Made by a program: the position numbers and the translations under genes. The notes beneath the pieces are model-generated. The model ran no database searches. It was not told where the DNA came from and worked only from the letters and a program-made list of their open reading frames with translations. From UBA1941 sp046329575 (lineage in GTDB: Bacteria > Bacteroidota > Bacteroidia > Chitinophagales > LD1), in contig JAXLUJ010000013.1 of NCBI GenBank assembly GCA_046329575.1, positions 47,424 through 111,423 of the forward strand: a stretch of 64,000 nucleotides of DNA. The letters run 5' to 3'. Shown here piece by piece: positions 36,367 through 45,741 of this stretch. The first letter of the stretch is position 1; each line of letters starts with the position of its first letter.

Positions 36367-36882
36367 ATGCAAACTCCCCACATTCAGCGCCTCATCCGCC
36401 GCGGTCGCCAAAAGAAAAAAACGCTTGGCGCTTTCCTTAAAAAACTGAAACGCGCCCAACCTCGCAATATTATGGCGATGTGCCGCCAGGCCGATGCCGA
36501 AATGTGGAAAGAAATTGATTGCCTCGATTGTGCTAATTGCTGTAAAACCATGACCCCAACCTTCACCAAAGCGGAGGTGAAACGCATAGCCGCCCATTTC
36601 AACCTCACTTACGATCAGTATTTTAAAAAATACCTTAAGATTGATGATGACAATGGCGATATCGTAAACATCAATCAGCCCTGCCAGCATTTGCGCAAAG
36701 ACAATAAATGCGCCATCTACGCCATTCGTCCCGGCGATTGCAGCGGTTTCCCTCATCACGTTCGCCGCGATTTCTGGCATCAGGTTTCTGAAAAAACGTA
36801 TGAGAATAACATTCCGCGCTGCCCCGCTACCCTAACCTTCCTCGAAAAACTCGAGAATATCGTGATCAGCGGTACCGTTTAG
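36367..36882 (+). CDS. YkgJ-family cysteine-cluster protein
   Basis: The protein has 171 residues. A basic N-terminal helix (RRGRQKKKTLGAFLKKLKR) is followed by the YkgJ/Fe-Zn-chelating cysteine cluster: CLDCANCC (about 52-59), CQHL, NKCAIYAIRPGDCSGFP, and a final RCP. These cysteines probably bind a metal or an iron-sulfur cluster. The family function is not settled. The gene appears to be monocistronic. Confidence 0.85.
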   Translation: MQTPHIQRLIRRGRQKKKTLGAFLKKLKRAQPRNIMAMCRQADAEMWKEIDCLDCANCCKTMTPTFTKAEVKRIAAHFNLTYDQYFKKYLKIDDDNGDIVNINQPCQHLRKDNKCAIYAIRPGDCSGFPHHVRRDFWHQVSEKTYENNIPRCPATLTFLEKLENIVISGTV

Positions 36883-37070
36883 GAAATCTCATATTAAATC
36901 GCGCAGCTTATCGTTTTTGCTATCCCGCCACTACTATATGCTTCACTTTCTTCCAACTGCCATTTTAATATTCACCACACGCAGCACAGTATCCATCGCC
37001 GCCGAAAGTGGTTGTTCGTAACCCAAAACTGCATCGGCATAACACATCCTCCAAGCTTCTTCACCTCGCA

Positions 37071-37186
37071 ATCTTGCATCTTGTATCTTGTGTCTTGCAT
37101 CTTGTATCTTGCGTCTTGCATCTTGCGTCTTGCTACTTGCTACTTGCTACTTGCATCTTGCGTCTTGCTACTTGCATCTTGCATCT
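37071..37186. repeat. Heptanucleotide tandem repeat (NNCTTGC, about 16.5 units)
   Basis: About sixteen 7-base units run without a break, alternating ATCTTGC, GTCTTGC, TACTTGC and ATCTTGT. The array lies in the 420-base gene-free stretch 36883-37302 between the YkgJ-like gene and the 3' end of the alkB-like gene. The rest of that stretch shows no gene or RNA that I can recognise. An 86-residue frame across it is only the translated repeat. Confidence 0.9.
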
Positions 37187-37302
37187 GAAAAGTGTATCCA
37201 TGTATCGGTGTGATGGGTGTAGTTGGTGTGGTGGCTATAAGCTCATGGCTCGCAGCTTGCATTACTAATCTCGCGTCTTACTAACTGCTCAAATCTCATA
37301 GC

Positions 37303-37935
37303 TCACCGCTTCCTCTCTATCTCTCCCTTCCTCTTCACTTCGCGAAACGTGAGATTGATCCGTTCCCCCTGCTGCTTCATGCGCTTCGGCACCGCATGAA
37401 CCCAGTGATGCTGCAGCGCGCCATGCATCACTAACAAACTGCCATGAGTTAATAAAACCTCCTTTCTGAAATCCTTTTGTTGGCGATGCTTCAACTGAAA
37501 GGTGCGCGACTGGCCCAAATTCAACGAGGCAATCACAGGATTACGCCCCAGCTCCGGCTCATCATCAGCATGCCAGCCCATACTGTCGCTACCCGTCCGG
37601 TAATAATTCAGCAACACACTGTTAAAGTGAAACCTCAGCTGCGCTTCAAGTAGCTCACGAAGCGAGGATAATGTAGCGGTCCAAGGCATAGCAACCTGCT
37701 GCAATCCGGAATACGTGTAATCACTCCCTTCATCGCCATACCAACAAGTAAGCCGGGGCATCGCCACCTTCTTCCCAAATAACTGAATGTACTCCTGCTT
37801 CCACGGGGTTTGTTCTTTAATTGCTATAAAAAGATCGTCAGCCGTTTTGTTATCCAAAAAGTGCGGAAAGTACGTCAGCTTACCATCAGGCAAATCCATG
37901 TGGAACCGGTCAAAAGAATCATTAAATAGTTGCAT
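37303..37935 (-). CDS. alkB: AlkB-like 2-oxoglutarate/Fe(II)-dependent dioxygenase
   Basis: The protein has 210 residues. AlkB-family landmarks are in order: PRLTCWYGDEG (substrate-binding segment), NSVLLNYYRTGSDSMGWHADDEPELG (iron ligands His and Asp of HxD, shown here as WHADD), HHWVHAVPK (third iron ligand His) and ERINLTFR (2-oxoglutarate-binding Arg). These enzymes remove alkyl groups from damaged bases in DNA or RNA. It resembles the ALKBH2/3-type bacterial branch more than E. coli AlkB. It is the last gene of a minus-strand cluster after ftsK and lolA, 8 bases beyond the lolA stop. Confidence 0.88.
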   Translation of the reverse strand: MQLFNDSFDRFHMDLPDGKLTYFPHFLDNKTADDLFIAIKEQTPWKQEYIQLFGKKVAMPRLTCWYGDEGSDYTYSGLQQVAMPWTATLSSLRELLEAQLRFHFNSVLLNYYRTGSDSMGWHADDEPELGRNPVIASLNLGQSRTFQLKHRQQKDFRKEVLLTHGSLLVMHGALQHHWVHAVPKRMKQQGERINLTFREVKRKGEIERKR

Positions 37936-37943
37936 CTGGAAAA

Positions 37944-38636
37944 CTATCGGAGATCAACCAGCTTCACGCCGGGATGACTTTTCATATCAAACGTAAAATC
38001 GGCATCTGTGGCATTCACAGCTGCAACTTTGTTCATCTTATAGATGTAGCGCGTTCCCGACTTTTCATAAATTTTCGATTCCATAATAGCGTTGCTGCCA
38101 TCTTCTACTGCCACATCTATTTTGAAAAACGATAATTTGCGATTGGATGGGGAAAGTTCAATAACGGTCACATTCTTGCCCTGAAAAACCTTCTTCTCCT
38201 TAATTTGATAGCTGAAACCTTCCTTATGCAAATTAAAGATCTTCGAAGGGGAGAACACTTCGTCGCTCTCATCATACTCGTTCAATTGCACTTCCTTCGC
38301 CGCCGTGGCAAAGCTCCAAATGTTCATGCCATCGCATACAATTTCATGTCCGTTCAATATAATTTTGAACTTCTTACCCTTCATCAGTAATCGACCATTA
38401 TCCGCTGATGTGTATTTCGATTCCGGTTCTTCCGGTTTCAATTTCGGACGAATGGTAGTAATCGTAAAATCAATATCCAAAGCCGAAGCCTGATACTTTT
38501 TTGCAACCTTGTCCAATAACTCACCGGCTACCGGATCATTAATGTTGGTACCTTTTTGCCCGAAACAATACCATCCAGGTAGCAACAACCACAACCACAA
38601 TAATGTACATACCTTAAGATTTAATTTTCGTTTCAT
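37944..38636 (-). CDS. lolA: LolA-like outer-membrane lipoprotein carrier protein
   Basis: The protein has 230 residues with a signal peptide (about 1-26, ending WYCFGQ). The LolA fold pattern is visible: LLDKVAKKYQASALDIDFTI, GRLLMKGKKFKIILNGHEIVCDGMNIWSF and the C-terminal FTFDMKSHPGVKLVDLR, which matches the LolA end (F-x-F-x-P-x-x-G-x-x-V-x-D). LolA ferries lipoproteins across the periplasm. It starts 1 base after the ftsK stop, and ftsK-lolA adjacency is widespread in bacteria, which supports the call. Confidence 0.88.
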   Translation of the reverse strand: MKRKLNLKVCTLLWLWLLLPGWYCFGQKGTNINDPVAGELLDKVAKKYQASALDIDFTITTIRPKLKPEEPESKYTSADNGRLLMKGKKFKIILNGHEIVCDGMNIWSFATAAKEVQLNEYDESDEVFSPSKIFNLHKEGFSYQIKEKKVFQGKNVTVIELSPSNRKLSFFKIDVAVEDGSNAIMESKIYEKSGTRYIYKMNKVAAVNATDADFTFDMKSHPGVKLVDLR

Positions 38637-38637
38637 T

Positions 38638-41178
38638 TCAGACTACTTCGCGCAATTTTTGCAAATACTGTTCCAATTCCGCTTCAGTCTTGATTTTAAC
38701 TTCTCTTGCCTTACTGCCCAAATTCTCCCCAACTATTCCCGCCTCGTGCAATTGATCCATTAATCGCCCGGCGCGGTTATAGCCTAATTTCATCCGTCGT
38801 TGCAATAACGATGTGGAACCCATTTGATTTTGAACAATTACGCGAGCCGCATCTTCAAACAACTCGTCGCGTTCTCCGTCAATAGAAAAATCCCCATCGC
38901 CTTTCAATTCGTTCGGATCTACATAATCAGGCAATAAGAATGCCTCGGCATATCCTTGTTGGTTGCTGATGAAATCACGAACGCGCTCCACTTCAGGAGT
39001 ATCTACAAAACCGCATTGCAAACGTATCATATCACTGCCTTGAGAAAGCAGCATATCACCACGGCCAATTAATTGCTCCGAACCTCCGGCATCCAGAATG
39101 GTTCGCGAATCAATCTTGGAAGTAGTTTTAAAAGCTATGCGCGCCGGAAAATTAGCCTTGATGGTACCTGTAATAATGTTCACCGATGGGCGCTGCGTGG
39201 CCAGTATCAGGTGAATGCCTATCGCGCGCGCTAATTGTGCCAATCGGGCAATTGGCATTTCCACTTCTTTTCCGGCTGTCATTATCAAATCAGCAAACTC
39301 ATCTACCACCAACACAATGTATGGAAGGAACTGATGACCGTTCGCCGGATTCAACTGACGGTTCACAAATTTGTGATTGTATTCTTTCAAATTGCGCACC
39401 TGCGCCTTCTTCAATAGATCATAACGGTTGTCCATTTCCATACAAAGCGCGTTTAGCGTTTGTACTACCTTCTTCGTATCCGTAATAATAGCATCCTGCT
39501 CGTTAGGAAGTTTCGCCAGAAAATGTTTCTCCAGCATTTCATACAAACTCAGTTCTACCTTCTTCGGATCAACCATCACAAACTTCAATTGCGACGGATG
39601 CTTTTTGTACAAAAGCGACACCAGAATAGCGTTAATTCCCACTGATTTGCCCTGACCGGTAGCGCCTGCCATCAATAAATGCGGCATTTTTGCCAAATCG
39701 GCCACCAGTATTTCATTTGAAATAGATTTGCCTAAACAAATCGGAAGTTCCGCATTCGAATTCTGGAATTTTTCACTGGCCAGCAACGAACGCATGGAAA
39801 CTACTTCTTTGTTCATGTTCGGCACTTCAATACCTACTGTACCTTTGCCAGGTATAGGCGCAATGATACGGATGCCAAGTGCCGCTAAACTTAAAGCAAT
39901 GTCGTCTTCCAGATTTTTAATCTTTGAAATTCGCACCCCCGGCGCCGGAACAATTTCATACAAAGTAACCGTAGGGCCAATTGTTGCCTTGATCTTTGAG
40001 ATTTCAATCTGATAATTATTGAGCGTGGCGATAATCTGATTCTTGTTGCGCTCCAATTCTTCCGGATCATACTTCATGCGTTCGCTGCCGTATTCTTCCA
40101 GCAATTCCAGCGGAGGTAATTTATAATTTGAAAGATCCAGTTTCGGGTCGTAGTTGGTTTGAAGCGAACCTTTTTCAACCGCCATCGGCTCTTCCTTCAC
40201 TTCCTCAATTTCCATTTCCAGATCGGTGTCGCTATTCGTAATTTCCATATCCGTACTAAAAGGCACCTCGGCCGGCACCTTTGTGGTTAGTACCAGTTCT
40301 TCATCGTCTTCATCGCTTTCCAGGTTTTCCGGCGTCAGCAGTTCCGGTTCAATGCGCACATCGTCGTGCAAACGATCTTTCGCAAAAATATTCTCGCTTT
40401 CATCGCGAAAAACCGGAACAGTTACTTGTGGCTGCGTTGTAGCAGCAGTACCCATTTCCGCCACTTCGTTCTTAGAAAATGGTTTCAACAAAAAATCAAA
40501 ATTGAAATTGTAAATCCACACCAGCGCCGCCAGTGCAGTTACAAAAAGTAATGCAGCCGTTCCGGTCACTTTCAATAATCCGGTAAGTTCTCCTTCGGGT
40601 CCGGTAAGGTAATCGCCAAAACCACCGCCCCAACTGAACAACGATGCTGGTTGAACCAAACTGTTTGCAAATGCCAGAAATGCCGAGGCCCAAACCAATC
40701 CAAGCGACGAGTAAAAAACAACTTTTAATACATTGAAAATCTTTTTCTGCATTAAAAGATTAAAACCCGTTACAAAGGCCATCAAACAACAGAGATAGGA
40801 TGCCACGCCAAATAAATCGTGAATGAAAAAATGAGCCACTACTGCGCCTACTCTGCCTAGTGCATTTTGCACTTTTACTGAATTGTCAGTCAATGCCGTC
40901 AACGCCCGGTTGGCCACTTCCGATTGATCATCAGCTACGTTGAAAAAGTACGAAGTAAAACCAACCGCCATGATGAAAGAAGCCAGCAGAAATACCATGC
41001 CCGCAATTTTACCCATACGGCCATCCTTCCAGTAAGCGATTTTTTCTTCCGTTTCGTCAAAGTCGGCATCGGCCTTCTTTGCACGCGGCGCTCGCTTTTT
41101 GGCCGGGGCCTCCACCTCCTTGTCTTCCGCCTTTTGTTTCACCTTTCTGGTTTTTGGTTTTTCGTCTTCGGTTTCCAT
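38638..41178 (-). CDS. ftsK: DNA translocase FtsK/SpoIIIE
   Basis: The protein has 846 residues from the ATG at 41178; a TTG 9 bases earlier is less likely. A basic N-terminal tail precedes four membrane helices (about 55-250), then an acidic linker. The motor domain has Walker A GATGQGKSVGINAIL (about 515), Walker B VLVVDEFADLIM, and ATQRPSVNIITGTIKANFP. The C-terminal winged-helix gamma domain (LLQRRMKLGYNRAGRLMDQL) binds the polar KOPS-like DNA sequences. FtsK pumps chromosomal DNA at the division septum and activates XerCD. It leads the ftsK-lolA-alkB cluster. Confidence 0.96.
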   Translation of the reverse strand: METEDEKPKTRKVKQKAEDKEVEAPAKKRAPRAKKADADFDETEEKIAYWKDGRMGKIAGMVFLLASFIMAVGFTSYFFNVADDQSEVANRALTALTDNSVKVQNALGRVGAVVAHFFIHDLFGVASYLCCLMAFVTGFNLLMQKKIFNVLKVVFYSSLGLVWASAFLAFANSLVQPASLFSWGGGFGDYLTGPEGELTGLLKVTGTAALLFVTALAALVWIYNFNFDFLLKPFSKNEVAEMGTAATTQPQVTVPVFRDESENIFAKDRLHDDVRIEPELLTPENLESDEDDEELVLTTKVPAEVPFSTDMEITNSDTDLEMEIEEVKEEPMAVEKGSLQTNYDPKLDLSNYKLPPLELLEEYGSERMKYDPEELERNKNQIIATLNNYQIEISKIKATIGPTVTLYEIVPAPGVRISKIKNLEDDIALSLAALGIRIIAPIPGKGTVGIEVPNMNKEVVSMRSLLASEKFQNSNAELPICLGKSISNEILVADLAKMPHLLMAGATGQGKSVGINAILVSLLYKKHPSQLKFVMVDPKKVELSLYEMLEKHFLAKLPNEQDAIITDTKKVVQTLNALCMEMDNRYDLLKKAQVRNLKEYNHKFVNRQLNPANGHQFLPYIVLVVDEFADLIMTAGKEVEMPIARLAQLARAIGIHLILATQRPSVNIITGTIKANFPARIAFKTTSKIDSRTILDAGGSEQLIGRGDMLLSQGSDMIRLQCGFVDTPEVERVRDFISNQQGYAEAFLLPDYVDPNELKGDGDFSIDGERDELFEDAARVIVQNQMGSTSLLQRRMKLGYNRAGRLMDQLHEAGIVGENLGSKAREVKIKTEAELEQYLQKLREVV

Positions 41179-41340
41179 TGTCCTCAAATTTCTTCAATAG
41201 CCACCGAAACACCTACCATCCTAACGGCTACTTGTTCACAAAAAGTGTAGAGAAACAAGATTATTGGACGATTCCGGAGGATTTCCGTCTTTCCCGTATT
41301 ATCCTTAAATTGTTGGCTGATAATACCATCTCTGTCTTAC

Positions 41341-43350
41341 ATGAAAAACTTTTTGAAACTCGCTGCGCTCTTTGCATGCAGCCTGCTGTCGGTTTCCATT
41401 TTTGCACAAACAGCCATCGAAAGAAAAATAGCAGCTATTCCTTCGTTCCAACCAACAGTTTTCTGGAATCCTACCCATTCTAAAAACGAAATTGCCGAAA
41501 CATACGCCTATGACTATAGCGTTTTTCAAGCCGGTAATGGCTTGCCAATGTTACTGACCGCTGCTCCGCAACACATCACCTTCGATGCTTCTTTACACGG
41601 CAAAAAGTATGAATTTCTGCTAACCCGGAATACCGAAATATACTCGCCCGATTTTTCAGTGCGCACTTCTGGCGAAAACAATTTTAATCCAAACGCTAAA
41701 GCGCTCTACTATCACGGCACCCTTAGAGGAATACCCGGATCAGTGGCGGCTATCAGCTTCTTTGAAAACGATATCGTTGGTATCATCTCCACTCCCGATG
41801 AAGGCAACTTTGTAATCGGCAAACTGGGCGATATAAATAGCACCGATTATATTTTTTACAATGAACGATTTCTGAAAATATCCAATCCATTCCGGTGCAA
41901 CGGCGCGCTGCAGCCGCAACACCTGCACAAAAGTGATCGCTCTGTTCCTGCCGGACCCTACTCTTGCAAAACCATTCGGCTGTATTACGAAACCGATTCA
42001 TTGCTCTATAAATCGAAAAGCAAAAGCGTTACCAACGTGGTTAATTTTGTAACGTCTATGTTCAATTCCATAGCCACACTTTATTTGAACGAAGGGTTAC
42101 ACGTTCAGTTGTCGCAAGTATATGTTTGGACTACCAAGGACCCGTATTCAATTACCGACGCCGGCGATGCGCTCAATCTTTTCAGTAGTATGCGCGGCAG
42201 TTCGTTCAACGGCGATCTGGCACAACTGCTATCAGTAGGCCCGAATAGTTTGGGCGGTTTGGCTTGGTTAGATGTGCTTTGCGGTTTTCAACCGGAATCG
42301 TACGTCAATATTGGCAGTTCATTCAACACCTTCCCTACTTACTCCTGGAATATCGAAGCGATGTCGCACGAAACGGGTCATAACCTGGGTAGCGAACATA
42401 CGCACAACTGCGATGCGTGGGTAGGTGGCCCCATCGATTGGTGTGCACCTACTTACAATCCGTCTTATATCGAAGGAGCTTGCACTACCGGTCCGCTGCC
42501 AACTAAAGGCACGGTGATGAGCTATTGCCATTTGCTCGGAACCGTAGGCATTAATCTTTCACTTGGCTTTGGTCCGCAACCCGGCAATAAAATTCGTTCA
42601 AACGTTGCAGGAGCAAGTTGTTTAGGCGCCTACCCTGAATTTACGGCACACACCAAAAGCGACACAGCACTTGCATGCAATGGCGATAGCATCGCCATCA
42701 CGCTCGATTCTGCCAATTCGCATTTCACATACCAATGGTATCGCAATGGCGCCATAGCAACAGGAGCCACTTCAAAAATTTATACCGTAGGGCAAACCGG
42801 AACGTATTCGTGTGTGCTTACTACTGCCGACGGCTGCACCGCTAACTCTGACGATATACTCCTTAACTTCATTAAGCCCAATGCGCAAATCACGCCGTCC
42901 AGTGCGCAATTCTGCCACAACGATTCTGTTCAACTCACCTCTTCTTCCGTCCTAACCAGTTATTTCTGGAGCAATGGCGACACCTCTCGTTCTACCTGGA
43001 TCAAAACAGCAGGGAATTATAACCTTACCGTAATGGATGGCTACGGATGCACCGAAACTTCCAATACCATTTCGGTTACTGAAAAAACTTGCTTTGCAGC
43101 AGGAATTAATGATGCTATTGCAACAACCATCTGGAGCGCTAATCCGGTTGGCGGGCAACTCGTAATTTCCGGCTGTTCCGAAAATTCCATGTTGATTTTC
43201 TACGACCTTTGCGGACGCAAAATTTCAATGCCTCAAGCGTTTGAGTCGGGAAATTGGATGGTTCAAACCGCTTCGCTACCGCAGGGAATTTATATCGCTA
43301 CACTGGTGCAAAACGAAACGCGAATCAGCAGGCGAATTATAAAAGACTAA
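41341..43350 (+). CDS. Secreted reprolysin-like (M12B-type) zinc metalloprotease with T9SS sorting domain
   Basis: The protein has 669 residues. A signal peptide (1-22, ending IFAQ) is followed by a propeptide-like region. The catalytic domain has the metzincin zinc site HETGHNLGSEH (H343, E344, H347, H353) and a downstream VMSYCH Met-turn. Two Ig/PKD-like modules (about 430-590, with YQWYRNG and YFWSNGDTS) precede a C-terminal T9SS type A-like sorting domain (about 600-669, WSANPVGGQLVIS, ending ISRRIIKD). It should act outside the cell on proteins. The final 14 bases overlap the 3' end of the convergent membrane-protein gene. Confidence 0.9.
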   Translation: MKNFLKLAALFACSLLSVSIFAQTAIERKIAAIPSFQPTVFWNPTHSKNEIAETYAYDYSVFQAGNGLPMLLTAAPQHITFDASLHGKKYEFLLTRNTEIYSPDFSVRTSGENNFNPNAKALYYHGTLRGIPGSVAAISFFENDIVGIISTPDEGNFVIGKLGDINSTDYIFYNERFLKISNPFRCNGALQPQHLHKSDRSVPAGPYSCKTIRLYYETDSLLYKSKSKSVTNVVNFVTSMFNSIATLYLNEGLHVQLSQVYVWTTKDPYSITDAGDALNLFSSMRGSSFNGDLAQLLSVGPNSLGGLAWLDVLCGFQPESYVNIGSSFNTFPTYSWNIEAMSHETGHNLGSEHTHNCDAWVGGPIDWCAPTYNPSYIEGACTTGPLPTKGTVMSYCHLLGTVGINLSLGFGPQPGNKIRSNVAGASCLGAYPEFTAHTKSDTALACNGDSIAITLDSANSHFTYQWYRNGAIATGATSKIYTVGQTGTYSCVLTTADGCTANSDDILLNFIKPNAQITPSSAQFCHNDSVQLTSSSVLTSYFWSNGDTSRSTWIKTAGNYNLTVMDGYGCTETSNTISVTEKTCFAAGINDAIATTIWSANPVGGQLVISGCSENSMLIFYDLCGRKISMPQAFESGNWMVQTASLPQGIYIATLVQNETRISRRIIKD

Positions 43351-43798
43351 GAATGGCCTCGTTTCTAATTTCGGTATGACGGATTTTCCCGCCCGTTGTT
43401 CCTACTTTCACGGCAAGCGTACAAGCCGCAATAGCCGTTACAAATATGATTCCGTACAAAACAGAGGCGGCCGAACTACGGCGCAAATCCAATACCAACG
43501 TAATCAGCGATAATAACCCTAGCCCAACTGAAGCATACATAAAGATTTCGCCCAAGTCTTCGTGTTCTTCTATCAATTCGTGAGGCGCTTCGCCCAGCTT
43601 TTTCAAAAAATGTTCGGCCTTATGGCCCGTTTTCGATGCCGGTATGGCAATAATTGCAGCGGTCATGAACACACTCAAGGCTGTATGTTTCACCTCTTTC
43701 TTTCTAATTAAAAATCCAACCGAAAGAATCATCAACCCAATAATCACACCTTCTATTGGAAAGTGGTTCAACAATAAATGCCAGTGCGCTTCATTCAT
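43337..43798 (-). CDS. Small four-helix membrane protein (DUF2231-like)
   Basis: The protein has 153 residues. About four hydrophobic helices are evident (IEGVIIGLMILSVGFLI, ALSVFMTAAIIAIPA, FMYASVGLGLLSLITLVL, VLYGIIFVTAIAACTLAV). HWHLLLNHFPIEG at the N-terminus and TGHKAEHFLKKL in a loop give conserved histidines seen in the DUF2231-type cytochrome-like membrane family. Family assignment is tentative and the role is unknown. The 3' end overlaps the metalloprotease gene by 14 bases on the opposite strand. Confidence 0.75.
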   Translation of the reverse strand: MNEAHWHLLLNHFPIEGVIIGLMILSVGFLIRKKEVKHTALSVFMTAAIIAIPASKTGHKAEHFLKKLGEAPHELIEEHEDLGEIFMYASVGLGLLSLITLVLDLRRSSAASVLYGIIFVTAIAACTLAVKVGTTGGKIRHTEIRNEAILSLL

Positions 43799-43850
43799 AA
43801 AAAACCGATTTATGCGTGAAGGTAGTGTTTATCGCCAATCATTTTTTTAT

Positions 43851-43938
43851 GGGGTTGCCTCCGCTATCGCTCCGGCCCGGGCTGCTACGGGCTCGCTACG
43901 CTCGGCCCTACGGGCCAGGCCCTCCGCATCCCTAACCC
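43851..43938 (+). repeat. Dispersed GC-rich intergenic repeat, copy B
   Basis: GGGGTTGCC..., GGCCCGGGCTGCTACGGG, CTCGCTACGCTCGGCCC, TACGGGCCAGGCC, ending CGCATCCCTAACCC. It has the same block order and is preceded by the same TTTTTTAT tract as copy A at 26621. It is shorter, lacking the middle CCTTCGCACCGCTC part. It fills the gap between the DUF2231-like gene and the membrane protein at 44029. Confidence 0.65.
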
Positions 43939-44028
43939 GGTCATAATAATTAGCAGTCCGCATTTTTAAAACAATTTCGGCTGGCGCTAATTTTTAAATT
44001 CACAAGAGGTAATTCAACCATCTTCATT

Positions 44029-45681
44029 TTGGAAACCAAACAAAAAACGATAGTGTTGGCAGCACTCCTCTTTCTGGTGCTTGCCTTTTGCTGCCGCGCC
44101 CTTCATGAACCCGATGTGTGGTGGCAACTCGCAACCGGAAGATGGATCGTGGAAAACCGAACTATTCCTTACACCGATGTACTTTCGTTCACTTACGCCG
44201 GCGATCCCTGGGTAAATATTAAATGGGTGGCTGAAGTTATCATTTTCGGTATCGCAAAAATTTTCGGACCCGAATGGCTTCCGTTGTTCAGTGGTTTCCT
44301 CATGCTGCTTATCATGAGAAGCTTTTATATTCTTTACAAAAACAACGGCAAAAACATATACGCATTTGGCATGGCCGCCATCCTATTTCTTGTCATTATT
44401 TCAAACCGGTTGAACGGGCGTCCTGAAATTTTCTCTTATTGCTTCACCGCTTTGTATTTGCTCGTTTTCAGTTTTTCCACAAAAAATAAAAAATGGCTAT
44501 GGACGCTTCCGGTCCTGCAAGTATTGTGGACCAACACCCACGAAGCTTATGGTGTTGGTGTTTTCATGCTGATGGTTTTCGCCGTTGCAAACATTCGTTC
44601 CGAAAACGGAAAAAATTGGCTAAAATATTTGGCGCCTATTGGCCTGTCACTGGCCGCTATGGCACTAAATCCAATTGGCGTTAAAATTTATGCTTACACC
44701 TTCAATTTATTCTCGCAATTAAGCGCCAACCGATTCACTACCGAGCTGTTAAGCGCCCTTGATGAACGTTACTGGGATTTGTTCGCCATACTGAACATAT
44801 TCACAGCTGTACTCACAGCCTGCACCGTTCTTGCTGCCGCACAAGCATCCAATTGGAAGTGGAATAAGTTTCAACAAAAAATGGCCTTCCATCACCTCGT
44901 ATTCTTATCTGCCTTTTTTTACCTCAGCCTGAAATCCCATCGCAACATTCCATTCTTCCAAATTGCGGCGTTCCCATTGTATTTACAAACCATTGAAAGT
45001 TCTGCAGCGTTTCGCTTGTTACGTTCGCAAATAACTTTTTCGGTACTGGCAATAGTATTGTATATGCTGGTAGTAAGCAATGTTTTCTACCAGCAATTCG
45101 ATAGAACCAATCGATTTGGCCTGGGCATTTCGCCTCAATACAATCCTATTGGCGCTACTGAATATCTAAAACCAGTGCTAAGGCGCAATCAGAAGGTCTT
45201 CTCCGATTTTCTGGTTAGCAATTATCCATTGTATCAATTGTATCCTGAGTTTAAAAGCTATATCGATCTGCGCGATTTAGACATATTTCCACCGGCATTT
45301 TTCAAAAACTGCATGGTGGTATATCAGGCGCCGGAAACCATGGTTTCGTCAACTCAAAATATTTGGCAAATGGCTGATAGCATTGATCATTTTGACTACG
45401 TGCTGCTATCCAATCAACCGGCCTTCCGGGCATTGCATCGAAACCTCAATCGAAGTCAGGAATTTGAACTGGTATTCGTTGATCCTGTTGCTGCCGTATT
45501 TCATCGAACCAACAGAAAAGATACGCTTTCAAAAACTAGTTTTAGCAACTATTCTTTTCCGGCAGAAACCGGTATGGCAAAAGCTATAAACAGTATTCTG
45601 AATCCATTTTATAGCAAGTTGCAGCCAATTGATTTTAACGTAAGATACTTTGAAGAAATGTATGAGTCGCAGTATAAGTAA
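44029..45681 (+). CDS. Multi-pass membrane protein, GT-C glycosyltransferase-like
   Basis: The protein has 550 residues from a TTG start, chosen because the first membrane helix (VLAALLFLVLAFCC) begins at once and no in-frame ATG lies nearby. Roughly ten membrane helices span residues 8-350. The first loop has HEPDVWWQLATGRWI followed by PYTDVLSFTYAG, an acidic loop as in GT-C-fold glycosyltransferases that use lipid-linked sugars. A soluble C-terminal region of about 190 residues contains FSDFLVSNYPLYQLYPEF and SYIDLRDLDIFPP. Acceptor and donor are unknown, and a non-enzymatic role is possible. Confidence 0.75.
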   Translation: METKQKTIVLAALLFLVLAFCCRALHEPDVWWQLATGRWIVENRTIPYTDVLSFTYAGDPWVNIKWVAEVIIFGIAKIFGPEWLPLFSGFLMLLIMRSFYILYKNNGKNIYAFGMAAILFLVIISNRLNGRPEIFSYCFTALYLLVFSFSTKNKKWLWTLPVLQVLWTNTHEAYGVGVFMLMVFAVANIRSENGKNWLKYLAPIGLSLAAMALNPIGVKIYAYTFNLFSQLSANRFTTELLSALDERYWDLFAILNIFTAVLTACTVLAAAQASNWKWNKFQQKMAFHHLVFLSAFFYLSLKSHRNIPFFQIAAFPLYLQTIESSAAFRLLRSQITFSVLAIVLYMLVVSNVFYQQFDRTNRFGLGISPQYNPIGATEYLKPVLRRNQKVFSDFLVSNYPLYQLYPEFKSYIDLRDLDIFPPAFFKNCMVVYQAPETMVSSTQNIWQMADSIDHFDYVLLSNQPAFRALHRNLNRSQEFELVFVDPVAAVFHRTNRKDTLSKTSFSNYSFPAETGMAKAINSILNPFYSKLQPIDFNVRYFEEMYESQYK

Positions 45682-45707
45682 AGCGCCCCGGCAACTTTAC
45701 TTGCAGG

Positions 45708-45737
45708 TTGAGATAGTTACATCAACTTTTATATTTG
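45708..45737 (+). promoter_or_regulatory. Consensus promoter immediately before the small secreted protein gene
   Basis: TTG (45708-45710), 19 bases, TATATTTG (45730-45737): a perfect Bacteroidota promoter. The last G is 4 bases before the ATG at 45742, so a transcript starting at the usual distance would have almost no leader. Confidence 0.65.
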
Positions 45738-45741
45738 ATCG

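Noticed and set aside
37008..37268. 86-residue plus-strand frame rich in LHLASC repeats
   Set aside because: It is only the heptanucleotide repeat translated; there is no family match, and its composition is dictated by the repeat.
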